64,000 nt of DNA from Prolixibacteraceae bacterium UBA6029 (GTDB lineage Bacteria; Bacteroidota; Bacteroidia; Bacteroidales; Prolixibacteraceae), in the NCBI GenBank assembly GCA_002429385.1, contig DIZL01000019.1, forward strand, positions 28,977 through 92,976, read 5' to 3'. Positions 35,085 to 45,414 of this stretch are shown in pieces. Each line of letters starts with the position of its first letter. Position 1 is the stretch's first letter. The notes under the pieces are model-generated. The model had not been told where the DNA came from and did not search any database. It worked only from the letters and a program-made list of their open reading frames with translations. The position numbers were made by a program, and so were the translations under genes.

Positions 35085-37289
35085 TTATTCCACAGTCACC
35101 GGTATTTGCTGTTTGATGTCGCGTGAAGAGGCGCCCAGGTTAATCACATACTGGCCCGGATTGATCTTCCATTGTTTGCCGGCTTCGTCGTAGAAGGCCC
35201 ATTGGCTTACGGGCAATTCCAGATTCACAACTTTGCTTTCACCGGCTTCGAGCCTGATCTTGCTGAAGCCTTTCAGTTCCTTGGAAGGACGGATAACAGA
35301 AGGTGTCTTTTCCTGAACATATAGCTGGACTACTTCTGCTCCCTTGCGCTTTCCTGAATTGGTCAGGGTAAACGAGAGTTTGACTACATCATTTTTGGTG
35401 TATTTCGGCTTGTCAACCGAGGCTTTGCCGTAATGAAAGCTGGTGTATGAAAGTCCGTAACCAAAGGAGAAGCGAGGAACAATATTTTTAGTATCAAACC
35501 AGCGATAACCCACCAGGATATCTTCCTTGTAGACCTCTTTAACGCTGTCGCCGGGGAAACAGAGCTTATCAAACGAATGAGCGCCGTAATCTGTCAGTTT
35601 CATCCCAAAGGAGAAGGGCAGTTTTCCGGATGGATTGGTTTCGCCAGAGAGTACCGAAGCAATGGCATTGCCGGATTCGGAACCCAGGTACCAGGCCTGA
35701 AGAACAGCCGGGACCTGACTCACCCAAGGCATGGCTATGGCGTTTCCGCTGATGAGCACTACCACGACCTTTTTATTGACTTTCAATAATTCGGCCAGCA
35801 ATTTATCTTGACCGAAAGGCAAATTGTATTGAGTCCGGTCGCCACCTTCGCAGTCCTGCAAATAGTTTTTGTTTAATCCGCCGACATAAATAACCAGATC
35901 AACCCCTTTGGCCATTCTTACAGCTTCGTTCCTAAGGGTATCAAGGTTATATTTGGACGGCAATTCACGACCATAAGCGGGAGATCCTGCTGCATATCCC
36001 ATGGCATATTTAATTTCAGCCTGAGCGCCGAAGGCATTTTTTATCCCCTGAAGCGGAGATACCTCATACTTTGTTTTCAATTCTGAACTACCGCCACCCA
36101 GGGTCATCCTGCGTGTAGCATTATCGCCAACAACAAGTATCTTCTTGTACAATTTAATATCGACAGGTAAGATCTGCTGGTCGTTTTTCAGCAATACAAT
36201 GCCTTCGCGGGCAACCTGATTAGCTGCTTTTGAATGTTCGGGAGATCCGAAACTACCCCATGGACGGTTGGGACTCATGCTGGTGCGGAAAATCAGGCGA
36301 AGAACCCGGCGGGCTTTATCGTTCAGTACATCGGTGGATACTTCACCTGCTTTTAACGCTTTCAGGAAAGGATTGGCCAGATGATAATAATCGTATGAAC
36401 TTTGACTTGAAGTAGTCAGACCGTCAGTACCGGTTCCCATTTCAAGATCAAGACCGTTCAGTGCAGCTTGTTTGTCGTTATGGGCTCCGCCCCAGTCGGT
36501 GATTACCGTTCCGTCAAACTTCCAGTCGGTCTTGAGAATTTTATTTAAGAGCAAGTCGTTATGGCAGCAATGCTCCCCACGTAACTGGTTGTATGAGCCC
36601 ATGATGGCCCATGCATTCCCCTCTGTTATTGCAGCTTTGAAGGCAGGCAGATAAATTTCATAGAGGGCACGGTCGCTCAACTCAACGTCGATATGGTCTC
36701 TCCACCGTTCCTGATTGTTCAGGGCAAAATGTTTGACACAGGCAGCTACACCACTTTGCTGAACACCATGAACATAGGGAACTACCATTTTGGAAGACAG
36801 ATAAGGATCTTCGCCCATGTATTCAAAATTTCGCCCGTTTAAAGGGGAACGGTAAATATTGACCCCGGGCCCCAGAAGGACTTCTTTATTCCGGTAGCGT
36901 GCTTCCTCACCGATAGCCTTACCGTATATCAATGACATTTCAGGATTGAACGTTGCAGCCAGACAAGTCAGGGCAGGAAAGGCGGTGCATGAATCGTTGG
37001 TGAATTTGGCGGCTCCCCAGCTATCCCAGGAGATTTCCTCACGAACGCCGTGAGGCCCATCGCTCATCCATACTTCAGGGATTCCCAGACGTGGAACTCC
37101 CTTACTGCTGAATTTCGACTGTGCATGGCATAGAGCCACTTTCTCTTCCATCGTCATCAGCGAAAGGGCATTTTCAACGCGTTGTTCCAGAGGTTTGGAC
37201 GGATCGAGATATACAGGAACAGCATTTTGCGCCTGAAGCAGAAGGCCTGCTTTAAAGAATAGAATGAGCACTACCAGTGTTCTTATCAT
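35085..37289 (-). CDS. glycoside hydrolase family 3 beta-glucosidase/xylosidase
   Basis: From the ATG at 37289 the product is 734 residues with signal peptide MIRTLVVLILFFKAGLLLQA. The N-terminal barrel contains RLGIPEVWMSDGPHGVREE near residue 60, and the retaining nucleophile Asp in TVITDWGGAHNDKQAALNGL near 265. The second domain (ILPVDIKLYKKILVVGDNAT; GKLPFSFG) and a C-terminal fibronectin-III-like domain (YVQEKTPSVIRPSKELKGFS) complete the usual three-domain layout. It would release terminal beta-linked glucose or xylose in the periplasm. It is the last gene of the locus, followed by a strong terminator. Confidence 0.92.
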   Translation of the reverse strand: MIRTLVVLILFFKAGLLLQAQNAVPVYLDPSKPLEQRVENALSLMTMEEKVALCHAQSKFSSKGVPRLGIPEVWMSDGPHGVREEISWDSWGAAKFTNDSCTAFPALTCLAATFNPEMSLIYGKAIGEEARYRNKEVLLGPGVNIYRSPLNGRNFEYMGEDPYLSSKMVVPYVHGVQQSGVAACVKHFALNNQERWRDHIDVELSDRALYEIYLPAFKAAITEGNAWAIMGSYNQLRGEHCCHNDLLLNKILKTDWKFDGTVITDWGGAHNDKQAALNGLDLEMGTGTDGLTTSSQSSYDYYHLANPFLKALKAGEVSTDVLNDKARRVLRLIFRTSMSPNRPWGSFGSPEHSKAANQVAREGIVLLKNDQQILPVDIKLYKKILVVGDNATRRMTLGGGSSELKTKYEVSPLQGIKNAFGAQAEIKYAMGYAAGSPAYGRELPSKYNLDTLRNEAVRMAKGVDLVIYVGGLNKNYLQDCEGGDRTQYNLPFGQDKLLAELLKVNKKVVVVLISGNAIAMPWVSQVPAVLQAWYLGSESGNAIASVLSGETNPSGKLPFSFGMKLTDYGAHSFDKLCFPGDSVKEVYKEDILVGYRWFDTKNIVPRFSFGYGLSYTSFHYGKASVDKPKYTKNDVVKLSFTLTNSGKRKGAEVVQLYVQEKTPSVIRPSKELKGFSKIRLEAGESKVVNLELPVSQWAFYDEAGKQWKINPGQYVINLGASSRDIKQQIPVTVE

Positions 37290-37614
37290 TTTTGATTGGT
37301 TAAGGTGATTACTTAAGCAAATGACCATCAGACAAATTGGTTAAACCTGTCACCGAATAGTATGACTAGTTGGGTTTTCCTGAAATTTAACCAAATGGGC
37401 GGATCAAAAGTAAAGAATAAAGAACAGCATGAATGCTACAAAAATTCCTATTGATGTTGATTTTCAATCATTATTAACAAATAAGCATGGGAAAAAGCCT
37501 TTCCCCTTTCCGAACAGGCTCACTGATGTCTATAGAAGCATAAAGAACATGCCTTTTGATGGATATTAATAATTGTACTGCGATTGTTGATAGATTCCAA
37601 ATCAATTCGTTCAA
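37290..37614. other. intergenic gap inside the glycoside hydrolase locus
   Basis: These 325 bp hold no recognisable gene or hairpin. The gap may carry a separate promoter for the GH3 gene, but no TAnnTTTG box stands out. Confidence 0.4.
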
Positions 37615-38412
37615 TTAACCGACTTTTCTGACCCATTTAATTTGTTTGCCAACCTGCTTCATCCATTCCCGTGTAATTAATTCATGACCGGCTACCGTAG
37701 GATGAATTCCATCCCATATCCAGTATTGGGCGGGAGCCTTTTTACAGGCTGCATCGAACACATCCTGCAGACGGACAAAAATGGCACTGTAATCGGACGC
37801 AATCTTCTCAACAATCTTTTGACGTTCGGCCAGATCGCTGTGTCTTGCTTCCCAATTTTTAGCGGTAGAAGTATTTTTTAAAATAAAGGGCTGATTCAGA
37901 ACAAGAATAATATTTGGATTCTGCTTTACTGACTGATCGAGAACTGAGCGATAAACCTCGTCAAACATTTGCAGCCTTACGGTGGTGTTCATTGGAATTG
38001 CATCAATCGAGGAGTTAGTATCATTGATTCCAATCAGGATGCTTATCACATCTGGGTTCAGATCCAGAGCATCTTCCTTCCATCGCAGGGCAAGATCGGT
38101 TATCTTGTTTCCGCTGATTCCCCGGTTAATAAATGTCAGGTTTCTCTCCGGGTATTCGCACCCTAACCGGCTCGCAATGGAAAAGGCATACCCATGGCCC
38201 ATAATGTGATTGGGATCGGAGTTGCGTCCTCGGTTGCCATCGGTAATTGAATCACCCTGGAAGAGAAAAACCATTCCTTTACCATCTTTAAATTGCGGAT
38301 GAAGTCCCTCATTTTCAGAAGCAATAAGTAAATTCGGAATAATCAGTCCTGACATACTACCTGCTGCCACAGTCTTTATGAAGTTCCTTCTTGAATTTGT
38401 AGCTAGAGTCAT
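37615..38412 (-). CDS. SGNH/GDSL-family esterase with Tat-like signal
   Basis: This 265-residue secreted hydrolase starts with a twin-arginine-like signal (NSRRNFIKTVAAGSMSGLII). It has the four SGNH blocks: FLFQGDSITDGNRG near residue 50 (nucleophile Ser), the Gly in NRGISGNKITDL, the Asn in ISILIGINDTNSS near 130 and the catalytic pair in WIWDGIHPTVAGHE near 235. In a plant cell-wall locus such enzymes usually remove acetyl groups from xylan or xyloglucan, so a carbohydrate deacetylase role is inferred. It lies 34 bp downstream of the GH5 gene and is likely co-transcribed. Confidence 0.88.
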   Translation of the reverse strand: MTLATNSRRNFIKTVAAGSMSGLIIPNLLIASENEGLHPQFKDGKGMVFLFQGDSITDGNRGRNSDPNHIMGHGYAFSIASRLGCEYPERNLTFINRGISGNKITDLALRWKEDALDLNPDVISILIGINDTNSSIDAIPMNTTVRLQMFDEVYRSVLDQSVKQNPNIILVLNQPFILKNTSTAKNWEARHSDLAERQKIVEKIASDYSAIFVRLQDVFDAACKKAPAQYWIWDGIHPTVAGHELITREWMKQVGKQIKWVRKVG

Positions 38413-38446
38413 AATTTGGTTTTCAAAACCATAGGGGTTAATTTTC

Positions 38447-40426
38447 TTATTTTAAGTTACTGCTCTTAATTATTTTTTGACTGGTGATGCCTGTTTTACT
38501 CAGGCATTTTAAAAGGTATATGCCATCGCTCAGTGATTCAATTGAAAAAGACAGGTTGCTCTCTTGTGTTCGAACTGTTTTCACCAAAGAACCATTCGAG
38601 TTGAACAATTCAATCGTTGTTTCTCCCTGCATCCCTGTAATATTTACCTGATTATTGGCTGGATTTGGATATACAGATAACTTTTCCTGATTAATATCTT
38701 CAGTTGCTGTTACAAATGAAAAGCTGATATTATCAATGAAATAATTAGGAGTTTGAGTGATGTTTAGGCGCATAACCTGTTCACCGGCAACCAGGTTGAA
38801 ATTATTCGTTACTGGCTTAAATGTGTAATTACCCCCGGTAGCGGGTACTGTAAATCCTTTGGTTGTACCATTCTTAAATTTAAGCGTAAACTGGCCTCCT
38901 GCACTTGTGGTTCCTACATTGGCTGTGATGGTATAAGTAGCAGTTGTCGGAACATTGATAGTATATTCGAGCCATTCGTCTATTACCACATTCCCCACAC
39001 AATATTTGCCTGTAGCATATTGGAAAATATCTACGCCATCCTTAGTGCGATAGGTATTTCCCTGATTGACTTCATCCACATCGTGAAAGGTCAGACCTTC
39101 ACCACCAATGTCATAATTTTCAGTCTGAACTGTTCCGGGGATAGAAACAGCAACGCCCAAATATGGCGCCCTGTACTTAGGCAAAACCCTAAACATGACC
39201 GGATATGACTGTATCTCTATTGAGTCCTTCAGATTGGCTCTTAAGCGGTAATAAAAGGCTTTCCCACGGTAGGTTGTTGAGTCAACAAATTGATTGGCCA
39301 AAGGTGATATCTTTTTAAGGAAAGAAAAACTACTACTACTGCCTACTCTGCGCTCAACGGTAATGCTATCATTCTTTGCGGTACGGCTTGTCCATGATAT
39401 TTTCACAATGGTATCCGACAAGACAGTGGCTTTCATTTTGTAGGGTGACTCCTTGTAGGTATGAATCAGAATGTCCTTTATTTCATTAAATGCACCAGTT
39501 GATCGGTTGTATATGGGGAAATCGCCACCATCGTCCCATGCGAAAGGTGGAATTCCATGCGCCAGCGCCTGATCGACAACGGTGGCATAGGCACACATGC
39601 GAGAGTTGTAATCACAGTTTTTCATGTATCCATATTCACCAAGGATTGCAGGAATGTTATTTTTTACCGACCATGCAGCCACCTTATCAAAAATAGATTT
39701 AGTTGTACTGATATCGGAATCACTTCCATAGGTTCCTGGACCTACCAGTCCAAAAGGATACGGATCGTAGGAATGATAATAGCCCATCAGGTATTTATCG
39801 GAAGGATCAGGAATGGCCGCAGCGATCAATTCGGCGGAACTGGACCACATGTTCCCGGAAAACAGTATGATTCTTGTAGGATTTGTTTTACGCAGGATCT
39901 GCAAGGTCCGCTTATTCAAATCATTGATGTTAACCATGCTTATCGGATTGGGTTCATTGATGATTTCAAAAAGCAGGTGGTCTGACTTTTCTTTCAAACG
40001 AACAGCTATCTGGCTCCAAAGGCTATCGAAACGGGCTTTGTTTACATCGGTATAGTTTTCTTTTATCCAAGCTTCATGATGGGCATTGATAATTATAACC
40101 AATTGATTGCTGAGGCCGTCATCAACGATCTGCTCCACATGATTTAACCAGGTTGCGTCTATCTTATAAGGAGAAGTCTTTGCAATATGTAAATCCCAGG
40201 TTATGGGGATCCGGATGGCATTGAATCCTGCAGTTTTATAATCTTTGAAAGCCCGGCTGGTAATGGGCGGATTTCCCCATGATCCTTCAGTCGGAGGATC
40301 CATGGTATTGCCAATATTAATGCCCCGCATCATGGCTTTTACCGCATCCTGAGGTGATAACTGAGCTTTAGCCTGAAACATAAAGGCACACAAAACAAAT
40401 GTTATCCATCCAAATTTAAATTTCAT
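38447..40426 (-). CDS. GH5 endo-beta-glucanase with CBM6-like and type IX secretion domains
   Basis: This 659-residue secreted enzyme has a signal peptide (MKFKFGWITFVLCAFMFQAK). The GH5 barrel has GINIGNTMDPPTEGSWGNPP near residue 35, acid/base Glu in LLFEIINEPNPI near 155 and nucleophile Glu in PAILGEYGYMK near 262. An Ig-like linker domain is followed by a CBM6-like lectin domain (VQTENYDIGGEGLTFHDVDE) around 430-545. A type IX secretion C-terminal domain starts at EKLSVYPNPANNQVNIT near 590. It is thus exported to the cell surface or medium to cut cellulose, mixed-linkage glucan or xyloglucan backbones. Confidence 0.93.
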   Translation of the reverse strand: MKFKFGWITFVLCAFMFQAKAQLSPQDAVKAMMRGINIGNTMDPPTEGSWGNPPITSRAFKDYKTAGFNAIRIPITWDLHIAKTSPYKIDATWLNHVEQIVDDGLSNQLVIIINAHHEAWIKENYTDVNKARFDSLWSQIAVRLKEKSDHLLFEIINEPNPISMVNINDLNKRTLQILRKTNPTRIILFSGNMWSSSAELIAAAIPDPSDKYLMGYYHSYDPYPFGLVGPGTYGSDSDISTTKSIFDKVAAWSVKNNIPAILGEYGYMKNCDYNSRMCAYATVVDQALAHGIPPFAWDDGGDFPIYNRSTGAFNEIKDILIHTYKESPYKMKATVLSDTIVKISWTSRTAKNDSITVERRVGSSSSFSFLKKISPLANQFVDSTTYRGKAFYYRLRANLKDSIEIQSYPVMFRVLPKYRAPYLGVAVSIPGTVQTENYDIGGEGLTFHDVDEVNQGNTYRTKDGVDIFQYATGKYCVGNVVIDEWLEYTINVPTTATYTITANVGTTSAGGQFTLKFKNGTTKGFTVPATGGNYTFKPVTNNFNLVAGEQVMRLNITQTPNYFIDNISFSFVTATEDINQEKLSVYPNPANNQVNITGMQGETTIELFNSNGSLVKTVRTQESNLSFSIESLSDGIYLLKCLSKTGITSQKIIKSSNLK

Positions 40427-40534
40427 AATCTTTACGTTTTAATGCAGGAGTATAGCTCCATACTTTCTGTTGTATATTGTTATCAAATGCTTAGCGCTTT
40501 GCCTGCATAACAGTCCCCTAAAATTCTGAGACTC

Positions 40535-42520
40535 CTATTTCAGTTGCTTCATCCTGATCACGGTAAACGAATAAGGTGCCAGTTCCTGATTGAGTGTTTT
40601 CCCTTTTACTGTAAATTCCTGTTCAACCGGACTCACCAAAGTAGGTTGATCCAATGAATTGACACGATTAAGATCATCACTTTTTAGAACCGTTATCTTC
40701 CCTTTTGGTGCAAGTCTTTTAGCCCCATCTAAAAGTACATTTGCATTTTGCACTTTATCGGTTGAATTGACCAGCTTAAGGATTATTTCGTTGGTTTTCT
40801 CGTCAAATGCGGCTGAAGCATATAGTCCGTCCTGACCGGTAATTGGTTTATTCCCTTTCAGCATGGGCAGAACCTGTGTCCCTTTGTTGTTCGAGAACAT
40901 TTTCTGGACATAGTAGTTGGTCGTTCCAAACGACTTCAGGTTATCGAACCAGATGAGGTCTGGTGTCCATTGCCAGCCTTCGACATGGGCAAAAAGCGGT
41001 GCATAGGAACACAGGTTTACGACATCGGCATTACGCTCCAATCCGGTCATGAAAGCAGCTTCTGCCAAGGCACACTGCCAGTTATTCTGATTGTCGGGAC
41101 TACAAGTGAACTTACTCTGAGCGGCATATTCGCCTGCAAATATTTTATAACTGTTGCGGTCGTAAGAATCGTAACGGGTCGCATTCTTTAGAAACCATTC
41201 GGGATTGGCATAATAGTGCTCATCTACAATTTCAGCATTAAGCTTCTTCAACTCTCTGGCAGCATATTCATAGTCCTTTCCATCAGGAGAAGGACCTGTT
41301 CCTGTGACAATTTTGATATCAGGATATTTTGCTTTTATGGCTTTTACAAAAACAATATATCGTTCGATGTATTGACTGCCCCACTGCTCGTTTCCAACAC
41401 CAATCATTTTCAGGTTGAAAGGAGCCGGATGACCCATTTGAGTACGTACCTTCCCCCATTTGGAATCCGGTGTTCCATTGGCAAATTCAATCAGGTCGAG
41501 TGCATCCTGGATGTACGGATCGAGCTGATCCAAAGGAACCACTTCGGCTGTATTGAACTGGCAGGCCATGCCACAGCTTAGGATCGGCAGCGGCTCGGCA
41601 CCGATATCTTCAGCCAGTTGAAAGTATTCAAAGAACCCCAGTCCGAAGGTTTGATAATAATCAGGAGTCTGCCGGTGTGTAAATTCAGTGTTCCAGCGGT
41701 TCACAATCATCTGGCGGTCCTCAACCTTTCCCACTGTTTTCTTCCACTGGTAGCGGTTAGCCAAATCACGGCCTTCCACAATGCAGCCACCCGGGAAACG
41801 AAGGAACCCGGGCTTCATGTCGGCCAGCAATTGCACCAGATCGGCACGCAGACCACCGGGACGGTTCTTCCAGGTGTCATCCGGGAAAAGGGATATCATA
41901 TCCAGATCCAATGAACCTTTTCCTTCAAACCAGATATTCAGTTTTGCCTTGGACTCTGTTGCATTTGAAATAAAGCTCACCGAATATTTCTTCCAGCTTT
42001 TGACATCAGGAGACAGGCTGGCTTTGCCAATTATCTTACCAGCCAAACTCACCAGTTCTATGCGCATGGTCATAGTGCTTCCTTCAGTTTGGCGTGCGAA
42101 TACAGAGAAATGATAGGTCATATCCTTTTTGATGCCCATCCCACGGAAGCCTTCGTTTGAAAGACCAAACGACTTTTCGCCCACAGCAATCGAAATCCTT
42201 GCATAACGTGGGTTGACAGGATTACTCTCACTTTGATTGATGATCAGAACACCGGTAGTCGTGTCTGGCTTAAGGATTTTCCAGCCCATAAGGGGTTTTG
42301 CGAACTCGAAGGAACGGTTCTTTACCAATTCGGCATAAATTCCACCGTCGGCTGCCAGATTGATATCCTCAAAGAAGATTCCCCACATGGTCGGCTGAAT
42401 CGCAGCTTTGGGCTGATCGACTTTTACCACAATCCCGAGTACTCGGGACTGTGCAATTACAGGCATCGATGTGATTAAACCGATTAAAAGAATGACTAAG
42501 ATCGTGACTTTACATCTCAT
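40535..42520 (-). CDS. GH51 alpha-L-arabinofuranosidase
   Basis: This 661-residue secreted exo-enzyme has a signal peptide ending near PVIAQ. An N-terminal CBM4_9-like carbohydrate-binding segment is followed by the GH51 barrel, with acid/base Glu in MIGVGNEQWGSQYIE near residue 375 and nucleophile Glu in FAGEYAAQSKF near 460. The C-terminal beta domain (TVLKSDDLNRVNSLDQPTLV, EQEFTVKGKTLNQELAPYSF) is complete. It removes arabinofuranosyl side chains from arabinoxylan or arabinan. Unusually, the first codons of the mature protein (SRVLGI) are encoded by a 16-bp palindrome that recurs elsewhere in the window. Confidence 0.93.
   Translation of the reverse strand: MRCKVTILVILLIGLITSMPVIAQSRVLGIVVKVDQPKAAIQPTMWGIFFEDINLAADGGIYAELVKNRSFEFAKPLMGWKILKPDTTTGVLIINQSESNPVNPRYARISIAVGEKSFGLSNEGFRGMGIKKDMTYHFSVFARQTEGSTMTMRIELVSLAGKIIGKASLSPDVKSWKKYSVSFISNATESKAKLNIWFEGKGSLDLDMISLFPDDTWKNRPGGLRADLVQLLADMKPGFLRFPGGCIVEGRDLANRYQWKKTVGKVEDRQMIVNRWNTEFTHRQTPDYYQTFGLGFFEYFQLAEDIGAEPLPILSCGMACQFNTAEVVPLDQLDPYIQDALDLIEFANGTPDSKWGKVRTQMGHPAPFNLKMIGVGNEQWGSQYIERYIVFVKAIKAKYPDIKIVTGTGPSPDGKDYEYAARELKKLNAEIVDEHYYANPEWFLKNATRYDSYDRNSYKIFAGEYAAQSKFTCSPDNQNNWQCALAEAAFMTGLERNADVVNLCSYAPLFAHVEGWQWTPDLIWFDNLKSFGTTNYYVQKMFSNNKGTQVLPMLKGNKPITGQDGLYASAAFDEKTNEIILKLVNSTDKVQNANVLLDGAKRLAPKGKITVLKSDDLNRVNSLDQPTLVSPVEQEFTVKGKTLNQELAPYSFTVIRMKQLK
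42433..42448. repeat. recurrent 16-bp palindrome inside the GH51 gene
   Basis: TCCCGAGTACTCGGGA is perfectly palindromic. It is translated in frame as part of SRVLGI right after the signal peptide. Related palindromes occur at 50861-50876, 53508-53525 and 55819-55838. Confidence 0.85.
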
Positions 42521-42559
42521 AGAACTTGTGCCAGATTGTTTTAGTGACCAGCAAAGATA

Positions 42560-45379
42560 TTAATTGCGCAACACGACCAATTTGGAAGTTACGACTTTAC
42601 TCTTAGAAACAAAACGAATAGGATAAATGCCTTGGTCTATGCCTGAAATATTGACCTGATCCAGGGTTGAAGAAATCTTTTTCTGCAACATCAGTTTCCC
42701 GTTCATATCTGAAAGCAAAAGGTTTATTTCACCGTTATCTCCAATATTGGTTACATGAAAGAAATTGCCTGCCGGATTGGGGAAAATGCCAACGACTTTT
42801 TCTTCATGCTGTGGAATCCCTACCGGAAAACTAAATTCAGCAGTAATATTTTTGTTGCTGTACATCGCAATGGAAATTGTGTTTGAGGTACCGGTGACAT
42901 CGCCGGACCATTTAATAAGCGGATAATCAGCATCAGGCAATAAGGTTATAGTGACTGAATCTCCATAGTTATAGTTCGTTTTATCCGGATTCTTCAGAAT
43001 AGTTCCATGCGATGAACTTACATTTAAACTATACGTTTGGGTCTTGGCTTTATTCATTCCATACAGGTAGCCATAAAGAGCCATTTTGCCTCGCATGGTT
43101 TGTTGCGGAGTAAATTCAGAATGAGCATAGACATACCTGGTGTTAAAATACCCTTCGGCTTTTGGCCATTTCGTTGCATAATCCGGATAGCACTTGACCA
43201 CCATCCAGCTTGGACGGCTCATAATCATACCTGTACCCCAATCGTCCGTATTCAGGTAGGGTGTCTGACCTGGATGTACACCCGGAGTACCATCATTACG
43301 TCCTGCGGTATACATGTTTTCGACGCTGCGCTTTGTCCCCAGGCTGGTGGAGGCTGTAGTCATTTGAATCATATTTAGCGGATTCCTTCCCAGACCCCAG
43401 TCTGCTTCAAGTACAAGGGCATTTTCAAAAAATGCCTTATCTGAAAGGCTGGATGTTACTGCATGGGCGATCATGGTTCGTTGCACATTCTGTACGGTTT
43501 TCCAATACCCTGAGTTGGTGTCGTTAGCCCTTCTTGATGGCCTTGAAAGCGTATTGTTTGCTTCCTGGGTTTTAGCTTCATTGATGATCGAAGCCTTCAT
43601 GTTGGATAGCAGGACAGGAAAGTGAACCGGACGTTTAGTCATCAGATAAGCTGCAGTTGACCATAACTGATTTACGTTTGCATTTAAAATGGCGGAAGTG
43701 TTTGTTTTAGCAACGCTTTCGGCATTCACAACATTCTCATAGGCCACGTCGCCAGTAACATTGTATAGAAAAGCTGCTGCCATCATTTTCAGGTCTCTGC
43801 CCCGGAGGATAGCATCACCGACATCCTGTTTCAAATCGAGTTGCAGATCATCTAAGCTTCCGGCATATTTATAGGCAACAATTGCCGAGTCCCGATAGGT
43901 TTTCATCAGGTCATCGAGTCCTGCAATCTGAAAACAATCAGACAGCATCGCACAATTAGCAGCATTGGCCCAGGCTGCAATTGCAGACGTACCTGCCTGG
44001 TACATGACATTGCTGCTGTTAGGGTTGGTTAACCCATGACCGTATCCTTTACCGTCACGCACGTTGAGCCAAAAGTCGACTTCATTTCTTGCCTCATCAA
44101 GGATATCAGGAATACCGTTACCACTTTCGGCAATGCCAAGATTATCGTCTGAGATGGAACCCCCAGTAAGTATAAATGGCAATAACATATCATAAATACT
44201 TGATATATGACCTAAATGTCTGTCCAGGTCGGCGGCATCAACATGACCTCCTGTCGCTTTTTGATTGAGCGGATTGCCTGGTTTATTATATTTGGCCCAG
44301 GCGTTTGGGTTATCCCATGGATCTCCACCTGTGAATGTTTTCCAATCGGGATGAAACTGATTCATGGTGGTTATATAAACCTTGGTGCTGCTGGGAGATA
44401 TACCTGGAATATACAGTGGACGGCGCGGCACAGGAACCATATTCATGTTATCCTGACCAAGCCGCATATAGAAATAGCCTCGTGTAGAAACCTGGAACGG
44501 TTGATAATAAACGTCACGCCCAATGGTAAAATCCTGACTGCAACCAACATCTTCTACCGCCAGACGATATGTTCCCGGAGTCGAAAAATCGGTAAAGTCA
44601 ACTTTCCATACGTTTGAATTGATCAGGTTAAATCCTCCTGAATCACTGCCGTTGGCCTTCCAAAATGAGACAGAGCCGACTTCCTGTGACTTTTGGGTAT
44701 TGATATCATAGATATAGACCTTCTTGCCCTGAAAATCTGCATAATTCCTGGCTCCGCCATCACCCATCCATAGATACAAATCGGCACTTTTTACACTGGC
44801 ATCATTCAGGTAACCCACCAGGTTGAGGTGAATGGCTTCTGATATATTATTTAAAATGTCAATCGTTATATCCTTAGAAGTCACGTCCGAATTTGTAATT
44901 GCATTGACCTGAATAGTATATGTTTTACCTGATTTAAGTGACTGTGGAAGTTTCAGATATATAGAATGTTCCATGGTAACATCGTACGCATAATCATTGC
45001 TGGCGGTAACCCAGTCAAGTTCAGCCATACCGTTTAATTTCGACTTGCGGTAACAGGCTGTGGGGTTTATGCCAGTTGATCCGAAATCCGGGTCATCGGT
45101 TGAAATAATGGTCCAGTTCTGTGGAATTACCGCATCTGTTGTGCTCAGTTTGGTGCCATACCAAACCGCTTTATTCTTTGCCGAACCAGGGTTGTTCATG
45201 GTATAGGCATTAGCGCCCAGGAATTTCAGATCTTCATTAAAAGTAACATCACCGTCTTTGAAATAAACCAGCAGGTAATCTTTATCTACAACCTTTATTT
45301 CTACCAGTTTTGATGCCTGCGTCAGTTGGGCAATTAAAACAAATGCCACACAAACTATAAACAGAGAGAATTTTTTCAT
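42560..45379 (-). CDS. GH9 cellulase with bacterial repeat and type IX secretion domain
   Basis: This 939-residue secreted enzyme has a signal peptide (MKKFSLFIVCVAFVLIAQLT). An N-terminal all-beta region and an Ig-like CelD-type domain (HLNLVGYLNDASVKSADLYL) precede the catalytic module. Its catalytic Asp motif is GGHVDAADLDRHLGH near residue 381, and the general acid Glu is in YAHSEFTPQQT near 754. Then follow an InlB-type divergent repeat (NVSSSHGTILKNPDKTNYNY, about 795-860) and a type IX sorting domain beginning VGIFPNPAGNFFHVTN near 868. It would act on cellulose or beta-glucan at the cell surface. It is distinct in architecture from the GH9 enzyme at 6200-8731. Confidence 0.92.
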   Translation of the reverse strand: MKKFSLFIVCVAFVLIAQLTQASKLVEIKVVDKDYLLVYFKDGDVTFNEDLKFLGANAYTMNNPGSAKNKAVWYGTKLSTTDAVIPQNWTIISTDDPDFGSTGINPTACYRKSKLNGMAELDWVTASNDYAYDVTMEHSIYLKLPQSLKSGKTYTIQVNAITNSDVTSKDITIDILNNISEAIHLNLVGYLNDASVKSADLYLWMGDGGARNYADFQGKKVYIYDINTQKSQEVGSVSFWKANGSDSGGFNLINSNVWKVDFTDFSTPGTYRLAVEDVGCSQDFTIGRDVYYQPFQVSTRGYFYMRLGQDNMNMVPVPRRPLYIPGISPSSTKVYITTMNQFHPDWKTFTGGDPWDNPNAWAKYNKPGNPLNQKATGGHVDAADLDRHLGHISSIYDMLLPFILTGGSISDDNLGIAESGNGIPDILDEARNEVDFWLNVRDGKGYGHGLTNPNSSNVMYQAGTSAIAAWANAANCAMLSDCFQIAGLDDLMKTYRDSAIVAYKYAGSLDDLQLDLKQDVGDAILRGRDLKMMAAAFLYNVTGDVAYENVVNAESVAKTNTSAILNANVNQLWSTAAYLMTKRPVHFPVLLSNMKASIINEAKTQEANNTLSRPSRRANDTNSGYWKTVQNVQRTMIAHAVTSSLSDKAFFENALVLEADWGLGRNPLNMIQMTTASTSLGTKRSVENMYTAGRNDGTPGVHPGQTPYLNTDDWGTGMIMSRPSWMVVKCYPDYATKWPKAEGYFNTRYVYAHSEFTPQQTMRGKMALYGYLYGMNKAKTQTYSLNVSSSHGTILKNPDKTNYNYGDSVTITLLPDADYPLIKWSGDVTGTSNTISIAMYSNKNITAEFSFPVGIPQHEEKVVGIFPNPAGNFFHVTNIGDNGEINLLLSDMNGKLMLQKKISSTLDQVNISGIDQGIYPIRFVSKSKVVTSKLVVLRN

Positions 45380-45414
45380 CGAATTTTCTTAACGGTTTAA
45401 AGACTAATTCTCCT

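Noticed and set aside
39557..39985. 142-codon plus-strand open frame inside the GH5 gene
   Set aside because: It is the antisense shadow of a well-supported GH5 coding sequence and shows no domain of its own.
44216..44617. 133-codon plus-strand open frame inside the GH9 gene
   Set aside because: Antisense to a strongly conserved catalytic domain, with no family pattern.
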